Positions 7,302 to 16,626 of a DNA stretch of 33,044 nucleotides are shown one piece after another. How positions within the stretch are numbered: the stretch's first letter is position 1; each line of letters starts with the position of its first letter. The position numbers were made by a program, and so were the translations under genes. The notes under the pieces are model-generated. The model did not search any database. It saw nothing but the letters and a program-made list of their open reading frames with translations, and was not told where the DNA came from. The stretch comes from Nostoc sp. RI_552 (lineage in GTDB: Bacteria > Cyanobacteriota > Cyanobacteriia > Cyanobacteriales > Nostocaceae). The DNA lies in assembly GCA_016124525.1 (NCBI GenBank), contig WGNO01000045.1, positions 1 to 33,044 on the forward strand, given 5' to 3'.

Positions 7302-8300
7302 TCAACTCGCCAAATATTCGTTCATATTGGCTTTCGACTTGCGAAGTTTTGTTAATGCTTCTCTTTCGATTTGCCTGACTCGTTCGCGGCTGATATTGAG
7401 AATATCACCTATTTTTGCCAAAGTTAAAGCTTGTCCATCAAGTAAGCCAAAGCGCAGTTTAATCACTTCCCTTTGTTGCGGCGTAAGTTCGTCCATCAAA
7501 CGCTCTAATTCTTGAGACAGAGAAGATTGCATGACAAACTCTTCTGGAGAAGCGCCGGGATCTTCCAACATTTCTCCCAGTTCGGTGTCGTAATTATCAC
7601 CCAACCGCAAATCTAAAGAGAGGGGTAAGCGCGCCCTTTCTAGATACTCTCGTACCTGCTTTGGTGTCAAATCTAATTCCTGAGCTAGTTCCGAGGCTGA
7701 AGGTGCGCGTCCTAGTCTCTGAGATAACTGACGCTGTGCCTTTTTAATTTTATTTAATTTTTCAGTAATGTGAATTGGTAATCGGATAGTGCGAGCTTTT
7801 TCTGCGATGGCTCTGGTAATGGCTTGACGTATCCACCAATAAGCATAGGTGGAAAATCTGTAACCTTTGGTGGGGTCAAACTTTTCCACACCCCGTTGCA
7901 TCCCGATACTACCTTCTTGAATTAAATCGAGTAGGTCAACGTTACGCTTAATATACTTTTTGGCAACGGATACTACTAAACGCAAATTGGCTTCTACCAT
8001 CCTGCGTTTAGCAATTTCACCATCGGCGATCGCGTCTTTCAATTCTGCTACTGCTAAATTAGTGGCTGTAGCCCACTCTTCTAGACTCGGTTCACGACCT
8101 AACTGGTTGACAAGAGAATCCCTCACATCGTGCAGAACACGGGAATATTGCACTTGCTTGCCATAGTGAATTTCCTCCTCGTGGGTTAAGAGTGGTACAC
8201 GGCCAATCTCACGCAGGTAAGTCCGCACGAGATCTGTGGCTGTCTGAGCGGTCTTCATGGCGCTACTCTTTGGTAATGATGGATTTGGCGGTGGGTTCAT
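7302..8300 (-). CDS. sigD: Group 2 sigma-70 factor (SigD-like)
   Basis: A 332-residue RNA polymerase sigma factor. It has region 1.2 ([16 protein letters not shown], about 23-38), region 2 with the core-binding and -10 recognition helices ([28 protein letters not shown]), region 3, and region 4 with the -35 recognition helix ([14 protein letters not shown]). There is no long acidic N-terminal region as in primary SigA, so it is a non-essential group 2 factor, the class that handles light, carbon and nitrogen stress. I name it sigD because dps-carB-sigD is, as I recall, the gene order in Anabaena; sequence alone would not exclude SigB or SigE. An alternative ATG (8258) would remove 14 poorly conserved residues. 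Confidence 0.85.
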   Translation of the reverse strand: MNPPPNPSLPKSSAMKTAQTATDLVRTYLREIGRVPLLTHEEEIHYGKQVQYSRVLHDVRDSLVNQLGREPSLEEWATATNLAVAELKDAIADGEIAKRRMVEANLRLVVSVAKKYIKRNVDLLDLIQEGSIGMQRGVEKFDPTKGYRFSTYAYWWIRQAITRAIAEKARTIRLPIHITEKLNKIKKAQRQLSQRLGRAPSASELAQELDLTPKQVREYLERARLPLSLDLRLGDNYDTELGEMLEDPGASPEEFVMQSSLSQELERLMDELTPQQREVIKLRFGLLDGQALTLAKIGDILNISRERVRQIEREALTKLRKSKANMNEYLAS

Positions 8301-8580
8301 TAGCTAATAGATGCTAGTGGGGGGTACTACTCAGTTAGACTTATAACCCATACTTAGGGTTGTAATTTACGCCTCCGACATTCTCGGCTGCTCATATTCA
8401 TCAAATTTAACGTTGTGACTCCCAGACGCTACAATGTTTCTTCATTTTTTACAACTGTTTTAGCTTAGATAAAACGTAATAAACAAAAAGTTTGTGTAGC
8501 GTGGGAATATTAATAATTGTAACATTTATGAGAAAAAATGAAAAGACCCGCGGCTGTGATTTTTTTAGGTTTTCTGGTCT

Positions 8581-8799
8581 ATGTCATCAGCACCGTTGTT
8601 AAAATTACCACATTTTATTCTAGTTTCAACATTGGTAGGTGCAGCCCTAGCCAGTAGGTTGACACCAGCGACCTGGCTGCCTACGCTCCCTATCACTGAA
8701 ACATTCAAAGAGAAACAATGTCTCGACAACCACCCACAGGCTAACTCTAATCGTATAGAAGGCACGTACTTTTACCAAAGCACTTGCACTACTGTTTAA
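8581..8799 (+). CDS. Possible small secreted protein (72 aa), unrecognised
   Basis: The gap between the sigma factor and carB contains one plus-strand ORF of 72 codons. Its product begins with a hydrophobic stretch and an ALAS signal-peptidase-like site (about residues 12-25), followed by a polar part with Cys at about 47 and 69. That is compatible with a small exported protein. Against it: there is no convincing ribosome binding site, and a 39-codon ORF from 8538 in another frame and a 66-codon minus-strand ORF overlap it. I do not recognise a family. Confidence 0.25.
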   Translation: MSSAPLLKLPHFILVSTLVGAALASRLTPATWLPTLPITETFKEKQCLDNHPQANSNRIEGTYFYQSTCTTV

Positions 8800-8953
8800 T
8801 CAGAAATCATCCTGACAACAAACTTGAAAGTATTTTTTTTCGATATAAAAAACACTGCTCATATTTCTTAACATATCTCAATACGAACAATAATTATGCT
8901 TCTATAATAATTACTTAATTTTCCTTGTAAATACTGCCTAATGCAGATTAAGC

Positions 8954-8990
8954 AAACAAAAGGGGGGAATTAACATTGAGAATTCCCCCC
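8954..8990 (-). terminator. Rho-independent terminator of carB
   Basis: GGGGGGAATT (8962-8971) pairs with AATTCCCCCC (8981-8990), a perfect 10-bp stem with a 9-base loop. On the minus strand it is followed by TTTTGTTTG. It lies 55 bases after the carB stop codon. Confidence 0.85.
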
Positions 8991-9044
8991 CATAGCCCCC
9001 AACTTCTTTGCCCAGAGATTAGTGTTTTCCTACTTTCTAGGCTT

Positions 9045-12000
9045 TTAGCCTAATTCAAAAACTTTGGAGTAATCTTGGATAACTTTTACGTCTAAAGTAG
9101 TACTTTGTAGTGACTGGATAGCAGCCACAGTGGCTCTTGCCCCGGCGATGGTAGTAATAATGGGTATTTTGTGAGCTAAAGCTGTGCGCCGGATTAACCT
9201 AGCATCGGTTTGGGCTTCCTCTCCTGAAGGTGTGTTAATAATCAGTTGAATTTTCCGATTTTTAATCGCATCTAGGACATGGGGACGGCCTTCATGAAGT
9301 TTTAGTACTAACTCAACATCTAACCCATGTTCTTGGAGGATACGGCGCGTACCCATAGTGGCCATCACCGTAAACCCCAACATCATCAATTCTTTAACTA
9401 CACTAACGGCGTCCGATTTATGGCGATCGCTCATGGAGACAAACACAGTACCTTTGAGGGGTAAAAACTCTCCAGCCGCCAATTCTGCCTTAGCAAACGC
9501 CCGCCCAAAGTCTTTGTCAATACCCATTACCTCGCCAGTAGAGCGCATTTCTGGGCCCAGTATCGTATCAGTTCCAGGGAATTTATTAAAGGGTAATACT
9601 GCTTCTTTAACAGCAATATGAGATGGAATCACTTCTTCGGTAAACTGAAGTTCCTCTAAGGTTTTACCTGACATAATTAAGGATGCTACTTTTGCCAAAG
9701 GTATACCCGTAGACTTAGAAACAAATGGCACTGTGCGCGAAGCGCGAGGATTAGCTTCCAAAATGTAAACTTGGGGAGAATAACTTTGAGTGCCGACAAC
9801 AGCAAATTGAATATTCATCAATCCTACAACTGATAAGGCTTGCGCTAATTGCACCGTCCAAGTGCGGATCTGATGGAGGACAGCTGGTGACAGAGAAATA
9901 GATGGTAAAGAACAAGCAGAGTCTCCTGAGTGGATTCCCGCTTGCTCAATGTGTTCCATAATACCACCAATTACCACTCGTCCGGTATGATCGGCAATGG
10001 CATCCACATCTACTTCGATGGCATTTTCCAAGAACTTATCAATTAAAATTGGATGTTCTGGTTCCACTAACACTGCAAAGGTCATGTAGCGTTCCAGTTC
10101 CGTATCAGAATAGACAATTTCCATCGCCCTTCCTCCTAACACGTAGCTAGGACGCACAACTACTGGATAGCCAATGCGTTGAGCGACAATTAGGGCGTCT
10201 TCGTAACTGCGGGCAATACCATTGGGTGGTTGAGAAATTTTCAACTCATTGAGAATCTTCTCAAACCGTTCCCGATTTTCTGCCATGTCAATGGAATCAG
10301 GTGATGTCCCCCAAATTTTAGTGGGGACACAAGGGTTATTATTGAGAAATTCTTGTAAAGGAACCGCCAATTTCAAAGGCGTTTGTCCGCCAAACTGAAT
10401 AATTACCCCTACAGGACTTTCAGCTTCAATAATGTTAATTACATCTTCCTTGGTCAACGGCTCAAAGTACAGGCGATCGCTCGTATCATAATCCGTCGAG
10501 ACTGTCTCAGGATTAGAATTGACCATAATTGTTTCAAATCCCGCCTTTTTCAAAGCATAAGCGGCATGACAACAACAATAGTCAAACTCAATTCCCTGTC
10601 CGATGCGGTTGGGTCCACCGCCCAAAATCATCACCTTGGGCTTGCTTGTCGGTAATACTTCTGTTTCTTCTTCGTAAGTCGAGTAATAGTAGGGAGTAAA
10701 AGCTTCAAACTCAGCTGCACAAGTATCTACTGTTTTGTAAACCGCGATAACTCCTAATTGCTTGCGGTAATCACGGACTTGATCTTCTGTGGTTTTAGTG
10801 GCAAAGGCAATTTGGCGATCGCTAAAGCCATGACTCTTTACTTCATATAACTGCTCTTTTGTCAACTGTTTTAAAGGTGTCCGCTTTAAAAATTTCTCCA
10901 CATCCAGCAGTTGTTGCAATTTATCCAAAAACCAGGGATCAATGGCAGTGAGTTCGTAAATTTCCTCAGTAGTTAACCCCAGTTGTAAAGCATGACGCAG
11001 CGAGAAGATTCGATCAGGATGAGGTGTTCGTAATTGAGCGCGAATTTGTTCTCCGCTGGGTAACTTTTCTGATTGATCACAACCCCAACCAGCCCGCCCA
11101 GTTTCGAGAGAACGCAACGCCTTTTGGAAAGATTCATTAAATGTCCGCCCAATAGCCATTGCTTCACCCACGGACTTCATTTGAGTAGTTAAGACCGCTT
11201 CTGAACCCGGGAACTTTTCAAAGGCAAAGCGAGGGATTTTCGTAACTACATAGTCAATAGCCGGCTCAAAGGAAGCAGGAGTTTTCTTAGTGATATCATT
11301 TTTGATTTCATCTAGAGTGAAACCCACAGCCAGCTTCGCCGCTATCTTAGCAATAGGGAACCCTGTGGCTTTAGAAGCCAAAGCCGAACTACGGGAAACA
11401 CGGGGATTCATTTCAATAACCACTACATCCCCATTCACAGGATTAACGGCAAATTGAATATTAGCACCGCCAGTTTCAACACCAATCTCACGGATAATTT
11501 TAATTGCCATATCCCGCAAGCGCTGATACTCTTTATCGGTCAGGGTTTGAGCAGGAGCCACAGTAATCGAATCTCCTGTGTGGATACCCATCGGGTCAAG
11601 GTTTTCGATAGAACAGATAATCACCACGTTATCTGCCAAATCGCGCATTACTTCCAATTCGTATTCTTTCCAGCCGAGTAGAGACTGGTCAATCAGAATT
11701 TGCGAAACAGGACTAGCATCAATACCTACCTGTGCCATTTCTTCAAATTCTTCTTGATTGTAGGCAATACCCCCACCAGTACCACCCATTGTAAAGGCAG
11801 GACGAATAATCAGGGGATAAGTACCAATTCTTGCTGCGATCGCATTGGCTTCTGCTAAAGATGAAGCTGTACCACTAGGACAAACATTTACCCCTATCTT
11901 GGCCATGGCCTGATTAAACAATCTGCGATCTTCTGCTTTTTCAATCGCTGGTAACTTTGCGCCAATTAGCTCAACGTTATACTTATTCAATACCTCATTT

Positions 12001-12311
12001 TTCGCCAACGCTACAGCAATATTAAGAGCAGTTTGTCCTCCCATGGTGGGGAGCAAAGCATCAGGACGTTCTTTAGCAATTACTTTTTCAACAATATCCG
12101 GTGTTAGCGGCTCAATATAGGTGCGGTCAGCCGTTTGTGGATCAGTCATAATCGTTGCTGGGTTAGAATTGACTAACACTACTTCATAGCCTTCTTCTCG
12201 CAGTGCTTTACAGGCTTGAGTACCAGAATAGTCAAACTCACAGGCTTGTCCAATGACGATAGGACCAGAGCCTAACAGCAGTATTTTACGGAGGTCTTGA
12301 CGGCGGGGCAT
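9045..12311 (-). CDS. carB: Carbamoyl-phosphate synthase large subunit
   Basis: CarB (1088 residues, full length) makes carbamoyl phosphate from ammonia delivered by CarA, bicarbonate and two ATP, feeding arginine and pyrimidine synthesis. Both ATP-grasp halves are present: the N-terminal carboxyphosphate half ([21 protein letters not shown] at the start, [10 protein letters not shown] loop near 170) and the C-terminal carbamate half ([19 protein letters not shown] near 560, ATP-grasp around 680-930). The C-terminal MGS-like allosteric domain includes [19 protein letters not shown]. carA is not nearby. A 55-base 3' tail leads to a strong terminator. In a cyanophycin-producing strain CarB also supplies arginine for the polymer made by the cphA product encoded further right. 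Confidence 0.98.
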   Translation of the reverse strand: MPRRQDLRKILLLGSGPIVIGQACEFDYSGTQACKALREEGYEVVLVNSNPATIMTDPQTADRTYIEPLTPDIVEKVIAKERPDALLPTMGGQTALNIAVALAKNEVLNKYNVELIGAKLPAIEKAEDRRLFNQAMAKIGVNVCPSGTASSLAEANAIAARIGTYPLIIRPAFTMGGTGGGIAYNQEEFEEMAQVGIDASPVSQILIDQSLLGWKEYELEVMRDLADNVVIICSIENLDPMGIHTGDSITVAPAQTLTDKEYQRLRDMAIKIIREIGVETGGANIQFAVNPVNGDVVVIEMNPRVSRSSALASKATGFPIAKIAAKLAVGFTLDEIKNDITKKTPASFEPAIDYVVTKIPRFAFEKFPGSEAVLTTQMKSVGEAMAIGRTFNESFQKALRSLETGRAGWGCDQSEKLPSGEQIRAQLRTPHPDRIFSLRHALQLGLTTEEIYELTAIDPWFLDKLQQLLDVEKFLKRTPLKQLTKEQLYEVKSHGFSDRQIAFATKTTEDQVRDYRKQLGVIAVYKTVDTCAAEFEAFTPYYYSTYEEETEVLPTSKPKVMILGGGPNRIGQGIEFDYCCCHAAYALKKAGFETIMVNSNPETVSTDYDTSDRLYFEPLTKEDVINIIEAESPVGVIIQFGGQTPLKLAVPLQEFLNNNPCVPTKIWGTSPDSIDMAENRERFEKILNELKISQPPNGIARSYEDALIVAQRIGYPVVVRPSYVLGGRAMEIVYSDTELERYMTFAVLVEPEHPILIDKFLENAIEVDVDAIADHTGRVVIGGIMEHIEQAGIHSGDSACSLPSISLSPAVLHQIRTWTVQLAQALSVVGLMNIQFAVVGTQSYSPQVYILEANPRASRTVPFVSKSTGIPLAKVASLIMSGKTLEELQFTEEVIPSHIAVKEAVLPFNKFPGTDTILGPEMRSTGEVMGIDKDFGRAFAKAELAAGEFLPLKGTVFVSMSDRHKSDAVSVVKELMMLGFTVMATMGTRRILQEHGLDVELVLKLHEGRPHVLDAIKNRKIQLIINTPSGEEAQTDARLIRRTALAHKIPIITTIAGARATVAAIQSLQSTTLDVKVIQDYSKVFELG

Positions 12312-13066
12312 AGTCGTTGAGTTGGAGTAAGAGAATACAAATCCTGATTATTTTAAGGGTCTTTCCCCTTCGTCACACTATTTATTATTAAGTTTTCCAG
12401 GTTTGAGTTAGCACAGACGTTCGTCTTTCTCATCTGGAACGCCAGCTATATTAATTAAGGCAACTGCCGTAGCTATAGTGTATCAGTAGCGCAGGCATAG
12501 GCCCAGCCCATCCTAGACATGGCTACCAGCAGCCCAGGACAGGAAAGCCGATAACAGGGGCGCAATAACTCCCAAATTCTTCGGTGCATTTCCTTTCATA
12601 GGCTCAGACCCTAACTGCTTGAATTACTTAGGTATCTTTAGCTTAGTTACTTAGAGAGCATTGCTTGTATTTTTTTCTTTTTTTAATGTCTCTCCCAGAC
12701 AATTTTAATTAATTCTCAGTAAATTTAGACTTAATTATTTGCAAATATTTGTAATGGAATGAAGTTATAAACAAATAAGTAGGTCAAGATAATTAAAAAT
12801 AAAATGATGAGAATATAGATTACTAATTTTTCCAAGAAGTCCGGTATCTGCTTATTGGCTTCTTTTAAGTTGAACTAATTAATTAACTATTTATTGCCTG
12901 ATTGTTGCCTGAAAATTTTAGCAGCAGTTTAATTTCCAGGTTTCAAGTTAATAAAAAAAATTCTCCCTAGCTAATTGAGAACATTTTACAATATTTACTA
13001 ACTAGGTAGAACATCTTTATCCCTAACCCAGGTAATTTTGTCATCCTACTAAAATACGCTGAAATT
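12312..13066. other. 0.75-kb gap between carB and dps; possible structured leader
   Basis: No credible ORF is present. The part from 12640 to 13060 is AT-rich and featureless to my eye. The part from 12413 to 12600 is less AT-rich and contains short inverted repeats: TGCC-gta-GCTA (12463-12474) with TAGC-gca-GGCA (12486-12496), and AGCCcAT with ATGGCT around 12506-12524. It lies 100-290 bases upstream of carB on carB's strand, so it could be a carB leader or an independent RNA. I match it to no known RNA family. Confidence 0.3.
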
Positions 13067-13106
13067 AAAGATGGCAGAGGGTAGTCAAAATACCCCTGCC
13101 ATCTTT
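13067..13106 (-). terminator. Intrinsic terminator of dps
   Basis: AAAGATGGCAG (13067-13077) pairs with CTGCCATCTTT (13096-13106). The stem continues as GGGTA/TACCC after one bulged A, closing a small loop. It lies about 60 bases after the dps stop on the minus strand; only a short T-rich run follows (CTTTAATTTC). Confidence 0.75.
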
Positions 13107-13164
13107 AGAATTTTTCAAGGTTTAGTCTAGGCTTCACCACAGTGAAATCACTACAGCACTAATA

Positions 13165-13713
13165 TTAAGCACGTTGGAGAAAACCTAAAGTTAAGCTATC
13201 TTTAGCCAGGAAGTGGGCTAAATGGTAAGCCCGTTCTTCAGTTTTTAACAGAATTTTCTCGTAGAGATAGCGTGTAGCACGGTCACCCAAACTTTCTGCT
13301 TGAGAAGCTTGACGACGAATTACATTAATTATGGCTTGTTCTGCAGCCAAGTCATTTTCTATCATTTGGCGACAAGAATATACACCATCTGGTTCTGGTG
13401 CAAAACAAGTTAATTCTGCTAATTTACTAAAACTAGCAGCTGGTACACCACCCAATCCATTTAACCGCTCACCAATTTCATGGATGTGATCCTGTACTTG
13501 CTCATAGCTGTCACTAAAAAACTCGTGCAGTGAGTAAAACTCTGCACCTTCCACTACAAAATGATGCTTTTGGTATTGCAAGTATAGTGCTTGAAAGCTA
13601 GCTAATACAACGTTAAAACCTTCGGTTACTGGAGCTGTTACACTAGAGTCCAGGAAAACAGGATTATCATAAACCTGTCCAAAATTTTGTAATAAGGTTT
13701 GTGTATCAGACAT
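13165..13713 (-). CDS. dps: Dps-family ferritin (DNA-binding protein from starved cells), His-type centre
   Basis: A 182-residue four-helix ferritin-like Dps protein. Dps dodecamers oxidise Fe(II) with hydrogen peroxide, store the iron and can protect DNA. The ferroxidase region [19 protein letters not shown] to DHIHEIGER numbers exactly like E. coli Dps: His51, His63 and Glu82 are kept, but position 67 is Ser and position 78 is His, where E. coli has Asp. Cyanobacteria are known to have such His-type ferroxidase Dps proteins (the Nostoc punctiforme Dps4 class). The ATG has a good site (GAGAGGAGAACC). The order dps-carB-sigD resembles the Anabaena locus of Alr3808, as I recall. The N-terminal extension is short. 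Confidence 0.93.
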   Translation of the reverse strand: MSDTQTLLQNFGQVYDNPVFLDSSVTAPVTEGFNVVLASFQALYLQYQKHHFVVEGAEFYSLHEFFSDSYEQVQDHIHEIGERLNGLGGVPAASFSKLAELTCFAPEPDGVYSCRQMIENDLAAEQAIINVIRRQASQAESLGDRATRYLYEKILLKTEERAYHLAHFLAKDSLTLGFLQRA

Positions 13714-14254
13714 GGTTCTCCTCTCGCTTTTAACAGTGATAGTTTTTAATTGGTTATATTCTACATATTAACATTGAAAAAATAAAAAGAACCCTCATTA
13801 ATCTCAAAAAAATTATATTTTTATGTCAGCAAAAGTACAATTTTTCCTCATAAGCTGGGATGAAGACAAAGCTATCATCTAATGTTGAGTTACCACTAAT
13901 GAGAATATTTAGGAACTAATTTATAAACGTCAATATCTGCTAACCTAAGCCTACCCAACTTTGATTTTATCCATGACTAAATGAGGTGGTTTTCATATGT
14001 TGAACTATCACATTGAGTCATGAGGTGAGTATTTAGATTGTCTTGTGTTATCTCCCACACCTCCCACACTTCCTAGTCCTCACTACCTAATCAGAGATTG
14101 ATAACCGGAAATTGTGACAAGATTTTGATATCTTTTACTAATACAGTTGAGAAAAGTTTGCACTTAAGCTATGGTGATATAAAGAGGTTGTACTCCCAAT
14201 CATTTTGCAAATTAGGGGGTCAAAGCACGGTAGTTACAGTAATTTAGCCGCAGG
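13714..14254. other. Promoter-containing gap between dps and the next plus-strand gene
   Basis: This 540-base AT-rich stretch separates divergent genes and must hold the dps promoter at its left and that of the 14270 gene at its right. I see no ORF above 30 codons, no RNA gene and no clear Fur/PerR box. Confidence 0.4.
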
Positions 14255-14269
14255 TTGAGGACTAGTCTT

Positions 14270-14533
14270 TTGAAACCGTTAAGTTCACAAATCGAGAAAA
14301 ATTTAGTCGTAAGGGTAGAAGTAGACTGGGCAGACCGATGGCAAGTCTATCAACGCTTACAACAGCTAGGGATTAGCTCTTGGTGTGACAATAACCAGCC
14401 ATTGAGGGTTGAGATTAACAACCCTTTAGCACTGGTTCAATTTTGGTCTGTAATGCAGCAATTAACAGCATCTCGAAAAGACTTAATTTGCACCCTAGAG
14501 CATTGCTGGAAAATTCGCTACCAAAAGTTTTGA
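14270..14533 (+). CDS. Small conserved-type cyanobacterial protein, function unknown
   Basis: An 87-residue soluble protein beginning LKPLSSQIEKNLVVRVEVDWADRWQVYQRLQ, with two Cys and several Trp residues and no signal peptide or membrane helix. The alternation of hydrophobic positions suggests a small alpha/beta fold. I chose the TTG at 14270 because GAGG (14257-14260) lies 9 bases upstream. A TTG at 14255 has no Shine-Dalgarno sequence. It lies 57 bases before the [2Fe-2S] protein gene on the same strand and may be its operon partner. I recall similar short proteins in other Nostocales but no function. Confidence 0.65.
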   Translation: MKPLSSQIEKNLVVRVEVDWADRWQVYQRLQQLGISSWCDNNQPLRVEINNPLALVQFWSVMQQLTASRKDLICTLEHCWKIRYQKF

Positions 14534-14590
14534 AGTTTTGGCGCATAACGGATGTTTAGACTGAATTTACTTAAGAATGGGTAAAGGAAA

Positions 14591-15247
14591 ATGAGTAAGT
14601 CTTATAGTACAGAAATCTCAGAATTTGCACTGGAAGGAAGATTTATCGATTTTGTCATCAAAGATGGCTACAAGCTAAAAGGCTTGTTGTTGCGAACTTC
14701 CGAAGGAGAATGCTATGTTAAGCTTGCCAAACATTTACGCCCAGCTTTTGACTTGCGTTTACCATCGGGTACTTGGCTGCAAGTTGTTGGTTATAAAAAG
14801 CATGATATAAAAACAGACCAAGTGACTTTAAAAGCCGAGGGCATTATGGCAGCACGGGCTGATGTGGGGAAAGTTGCCACTCTTACCCCTGCACAGGAAG
14901 CCCCAGCTACCAACACCACTCAGGGGAAATCAGTCAAAAATAAACAAACTATTTTGGTGTGTCAAAAGTCTGATTGCATGAAACGTGGTAGTAAACAAGT
15001 TTGTCAAGCATTAGAGGCTGCTTTAAGTAATCGCGGTTTGGAAGACCAAGTGACTATTAAAGGTACTGGCTGCATGAAAAAATGTAAAGCAGGTCCCAAT
15101 GTGGTCATGCCAGACAAAACCCGGTATAGCCCCGTTGAAGCAGGACAAGTCCCTGCAATCATCGACAAGTACTTTGCTGACACAAGGGAACAGAAACGTC
15201 AAGAAAATTGCTCAGAAGTGGTAGTACGCCCTGGCAAATTTTGGTGA
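14591..15247 (+). CDS. Thioredoxin-like [2Fe-2S] ferredoxin domain protein
   Basis: A 218-residue protein of two parts. Residues 1-95 form a basic beta-rich domain without a family I can name. Residues 118-200 form a thioredoxin-like [2Fe-2S] ferredoxin fold with four cysteines in the pattern CQKSDCMKRGSKQVC and GCMKKCKAGP. In this family (Aquifex-type Fd, NuoE-like, Fe2S_thioredx) four Cys ligate the cluster. One more Cys is present than needed, so the exact ligands cannot be fixed. A Thr/Ala/Pro-rich linker joins the domains. Redox partner unknown. The ribosome binding site AAAGGA precedes the ATG closely. Confidence 0.85.
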   Translation: MSKSYSTEISEFALEGRFIDFVIKDGYKLKGLLLRTSEGECYVKLAKHLRPAFDLRLPSGTWLQVVGYKKHDIKTDQVTLKAEGIMAARADVGKVATLTPAQEAPATNTTQGKSVKNKQTILVCQKSDCMKRGSKQVCQALEAALSNRGLEDQVTIKGTGCMKKCKAGPNVVMPDKTRYSPVEAGQVPAIIDKYFADTREQKRQENCSEVVVRPGKFW

Positions 15248-15374
15248 TGATGCTCCCAAAGTTGGGATTTTTTAATAAAAGATTTAATATTGTCAAGGTT
15301 TTGCAAGAGACTTGAGTTCAGCGATCGCCTAGATTTTGCCATGGTTGGTCAAAGCGATCGCTTAAAACCCTTGC

Positions 15375-15764
15375 TTACACCACTGCAATACAATCAATTT
15401 CTACCAAAACATCTTTTGGCAAGCGAGCAACCTGCACACAAGCCCGGGCTGGGGCTGTTTCTTCAGGAAAATATTTGGCATAGACCGTATTCACTGCGGC
15501 AAAATCATTCATATCAGCTAAAAATACTGTGGTTTTGACCACATTGGCAAAACTAGCACCAGAAGCACTGAGAATAGCTTCTAAATTTGCCATTACCTGC
15601 TCAGTTTGCTTTTTGACATCATCTGTGTAAACAACATCACCAAGTCGAGGATCAATAGCAATTTGTCCAGCTACAAATATCATTTGACCAGAAGCGATGA
15701 TCCCTTGATTATAAGGACCCACAGGAGTCGGTGCGTTATCAGTACGAATTACTTGAATAGTCAT
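15375..15764 (-). CDS. ridA: RidA family enamine/imine deaminase
   Basis: A 129-residue protein of the YjgF/YER057c/UK114 family. RidA hydrolyses reactive 2-aminoacrylate and other enamines made by PLP enzymes, giving the keto acid and ammonia. The family signature ARACVQVARLPKDVLVEIDCIAV is present, and Arg107 is the expected substrate carboxylate ligand. GPYNQG near the N-terminus and the FVAGQIAIDP strand also match. An in-frame GTG at 15773 would add three residues; I chose the ATG because GTG is rarer and the length fits. The gene converges with the [2Fe-2S] gene. Two HIP1 octamers lie between them, at 15321 and 15355. Confidence 0.93.
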   Translation of the reverse strand: MTIQVIRTDNAPTPVGPYNQGIIASGQMIFVAGQIAIDPRLGDVVYTDDVKKQTEQVMANLEAILSASGASFANVVKTTVFLADMNDFAAVNTVYAKYFPEETAPARACVQVARLPKDVLVEIDCIAVV

Positions 15765-15990
15765 AGATATCACTTTTTCTAATATTGTTTTTTCCCCATG
15801 GGGGATTATTGCATCAGTTAGGTCAGCATTTTAAATTTGCTTGTTGAAATTTCCGTTCTCCTTGTGCATATCTCTCCAACAATTCTTCAGCATCCCTAAT
15901 GCACCTAAAAATATGGTTATATCAATATATTCCCATGATAATCGCAGAAATTATCTCTTTTCTCCGCCCCCTGCCTGTCTCTGTGGTTTC

Positions 15991-16434
15991 CTAGTCAAAA
16001 CCCAACCTCGGACGCTGCCCATAATGCCGATAACGCCAATAATCCCGTAAAATCCGGTCATGGTCAAAGCATAAATTACTCGGCACACCCCAGGAGTCAA
16101 AAATACCTATATCCCTAGCATCATCACCCGCCACTGGTTTTCCAGTAGCGCTTGCCAAAAACACAATACTGATTGTATGCTGACGGTCATCCCGACTAGG
16201 GTCAGAATAGACCAAAAACTGTTCAACTAACTCCACCTGCAAACCCGTTTCTTCCTCAGCCTCCCGCCGCGCCGCTACCTCCACAGGTTCACCGTAATCC
16301 ACAAACCCACCAGGAATAGCCCAACCCAAAGGTGAATTATGTCGCTCAATTAAAATTATGGGTCGATGAGGCCGATCCACCAACTCAATAATGACATCAA
16401 CTGTTGGTGCGGGATTTCTATAAGTTATGGTCAT
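15991..16434 (-). CDS. Nudix hydrolase (ADP-ribose pyrophosphatase-like)
   Basis: A 147-residue Nudix protein with the box [25 protein letters not shown] (about 42-66), preceded by GWAIPGG. A downstream motif, [19 protein letters not shown], is typical of ADP-ribose pyrophosphatase-like and related Nudix enzymes that act on nucleoside diphosphate derivatives. It differs clearly from the MutT protein at 6044-6472. The physiological substrate cannot be set from sequence. It is followed by about 220 bases without a gene before ridA on the same strand. Confidence 0.88.
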   Translation of the reverse strand: MTITYRNPAPTVDVIIELVDRPHRPIILIERHNSPLGWAIPGGFVDYGEPVEVAARREAEEETGLQVELVEQFLVYSDPSRDDRQHTISIVFLASATGKPVAGDDARDIGIFDSWGVPSNLCFDHDRILRDYWRYRHYGQRPRLGFD

Positions 16435-16626
16435 GAGTAATTGGCAGGTTCAAAACTGTTGATTTTCTCTAATTTTACCTAAATAGACTTGGTTTGACTG
16501 GTGCTGCGACTTCTATTGGCCAGAGGGATTGATGTCAGAAATCCTTCCATCTGCCGACAGCTTTCAATGCTGACCCGACCATGATAAATTCGATAGAATA
16601 ACCTCTTCCTATATTTGAAGTTAAAT

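Noticed and set aside
10383..10655. 90-codon plus-strand ORF inside carB.
   Set aside because: Antisense shadow of a highly conserved gene; no independent signals.
12480..12600. Possible SRP RNA or tmRNA in the carB-dps gap.
   Set aside because: The SRP domain IV core order (CAGG, tetraloop, AGCAGCC) and tmRNA ends are not present; only short stems can be supported.
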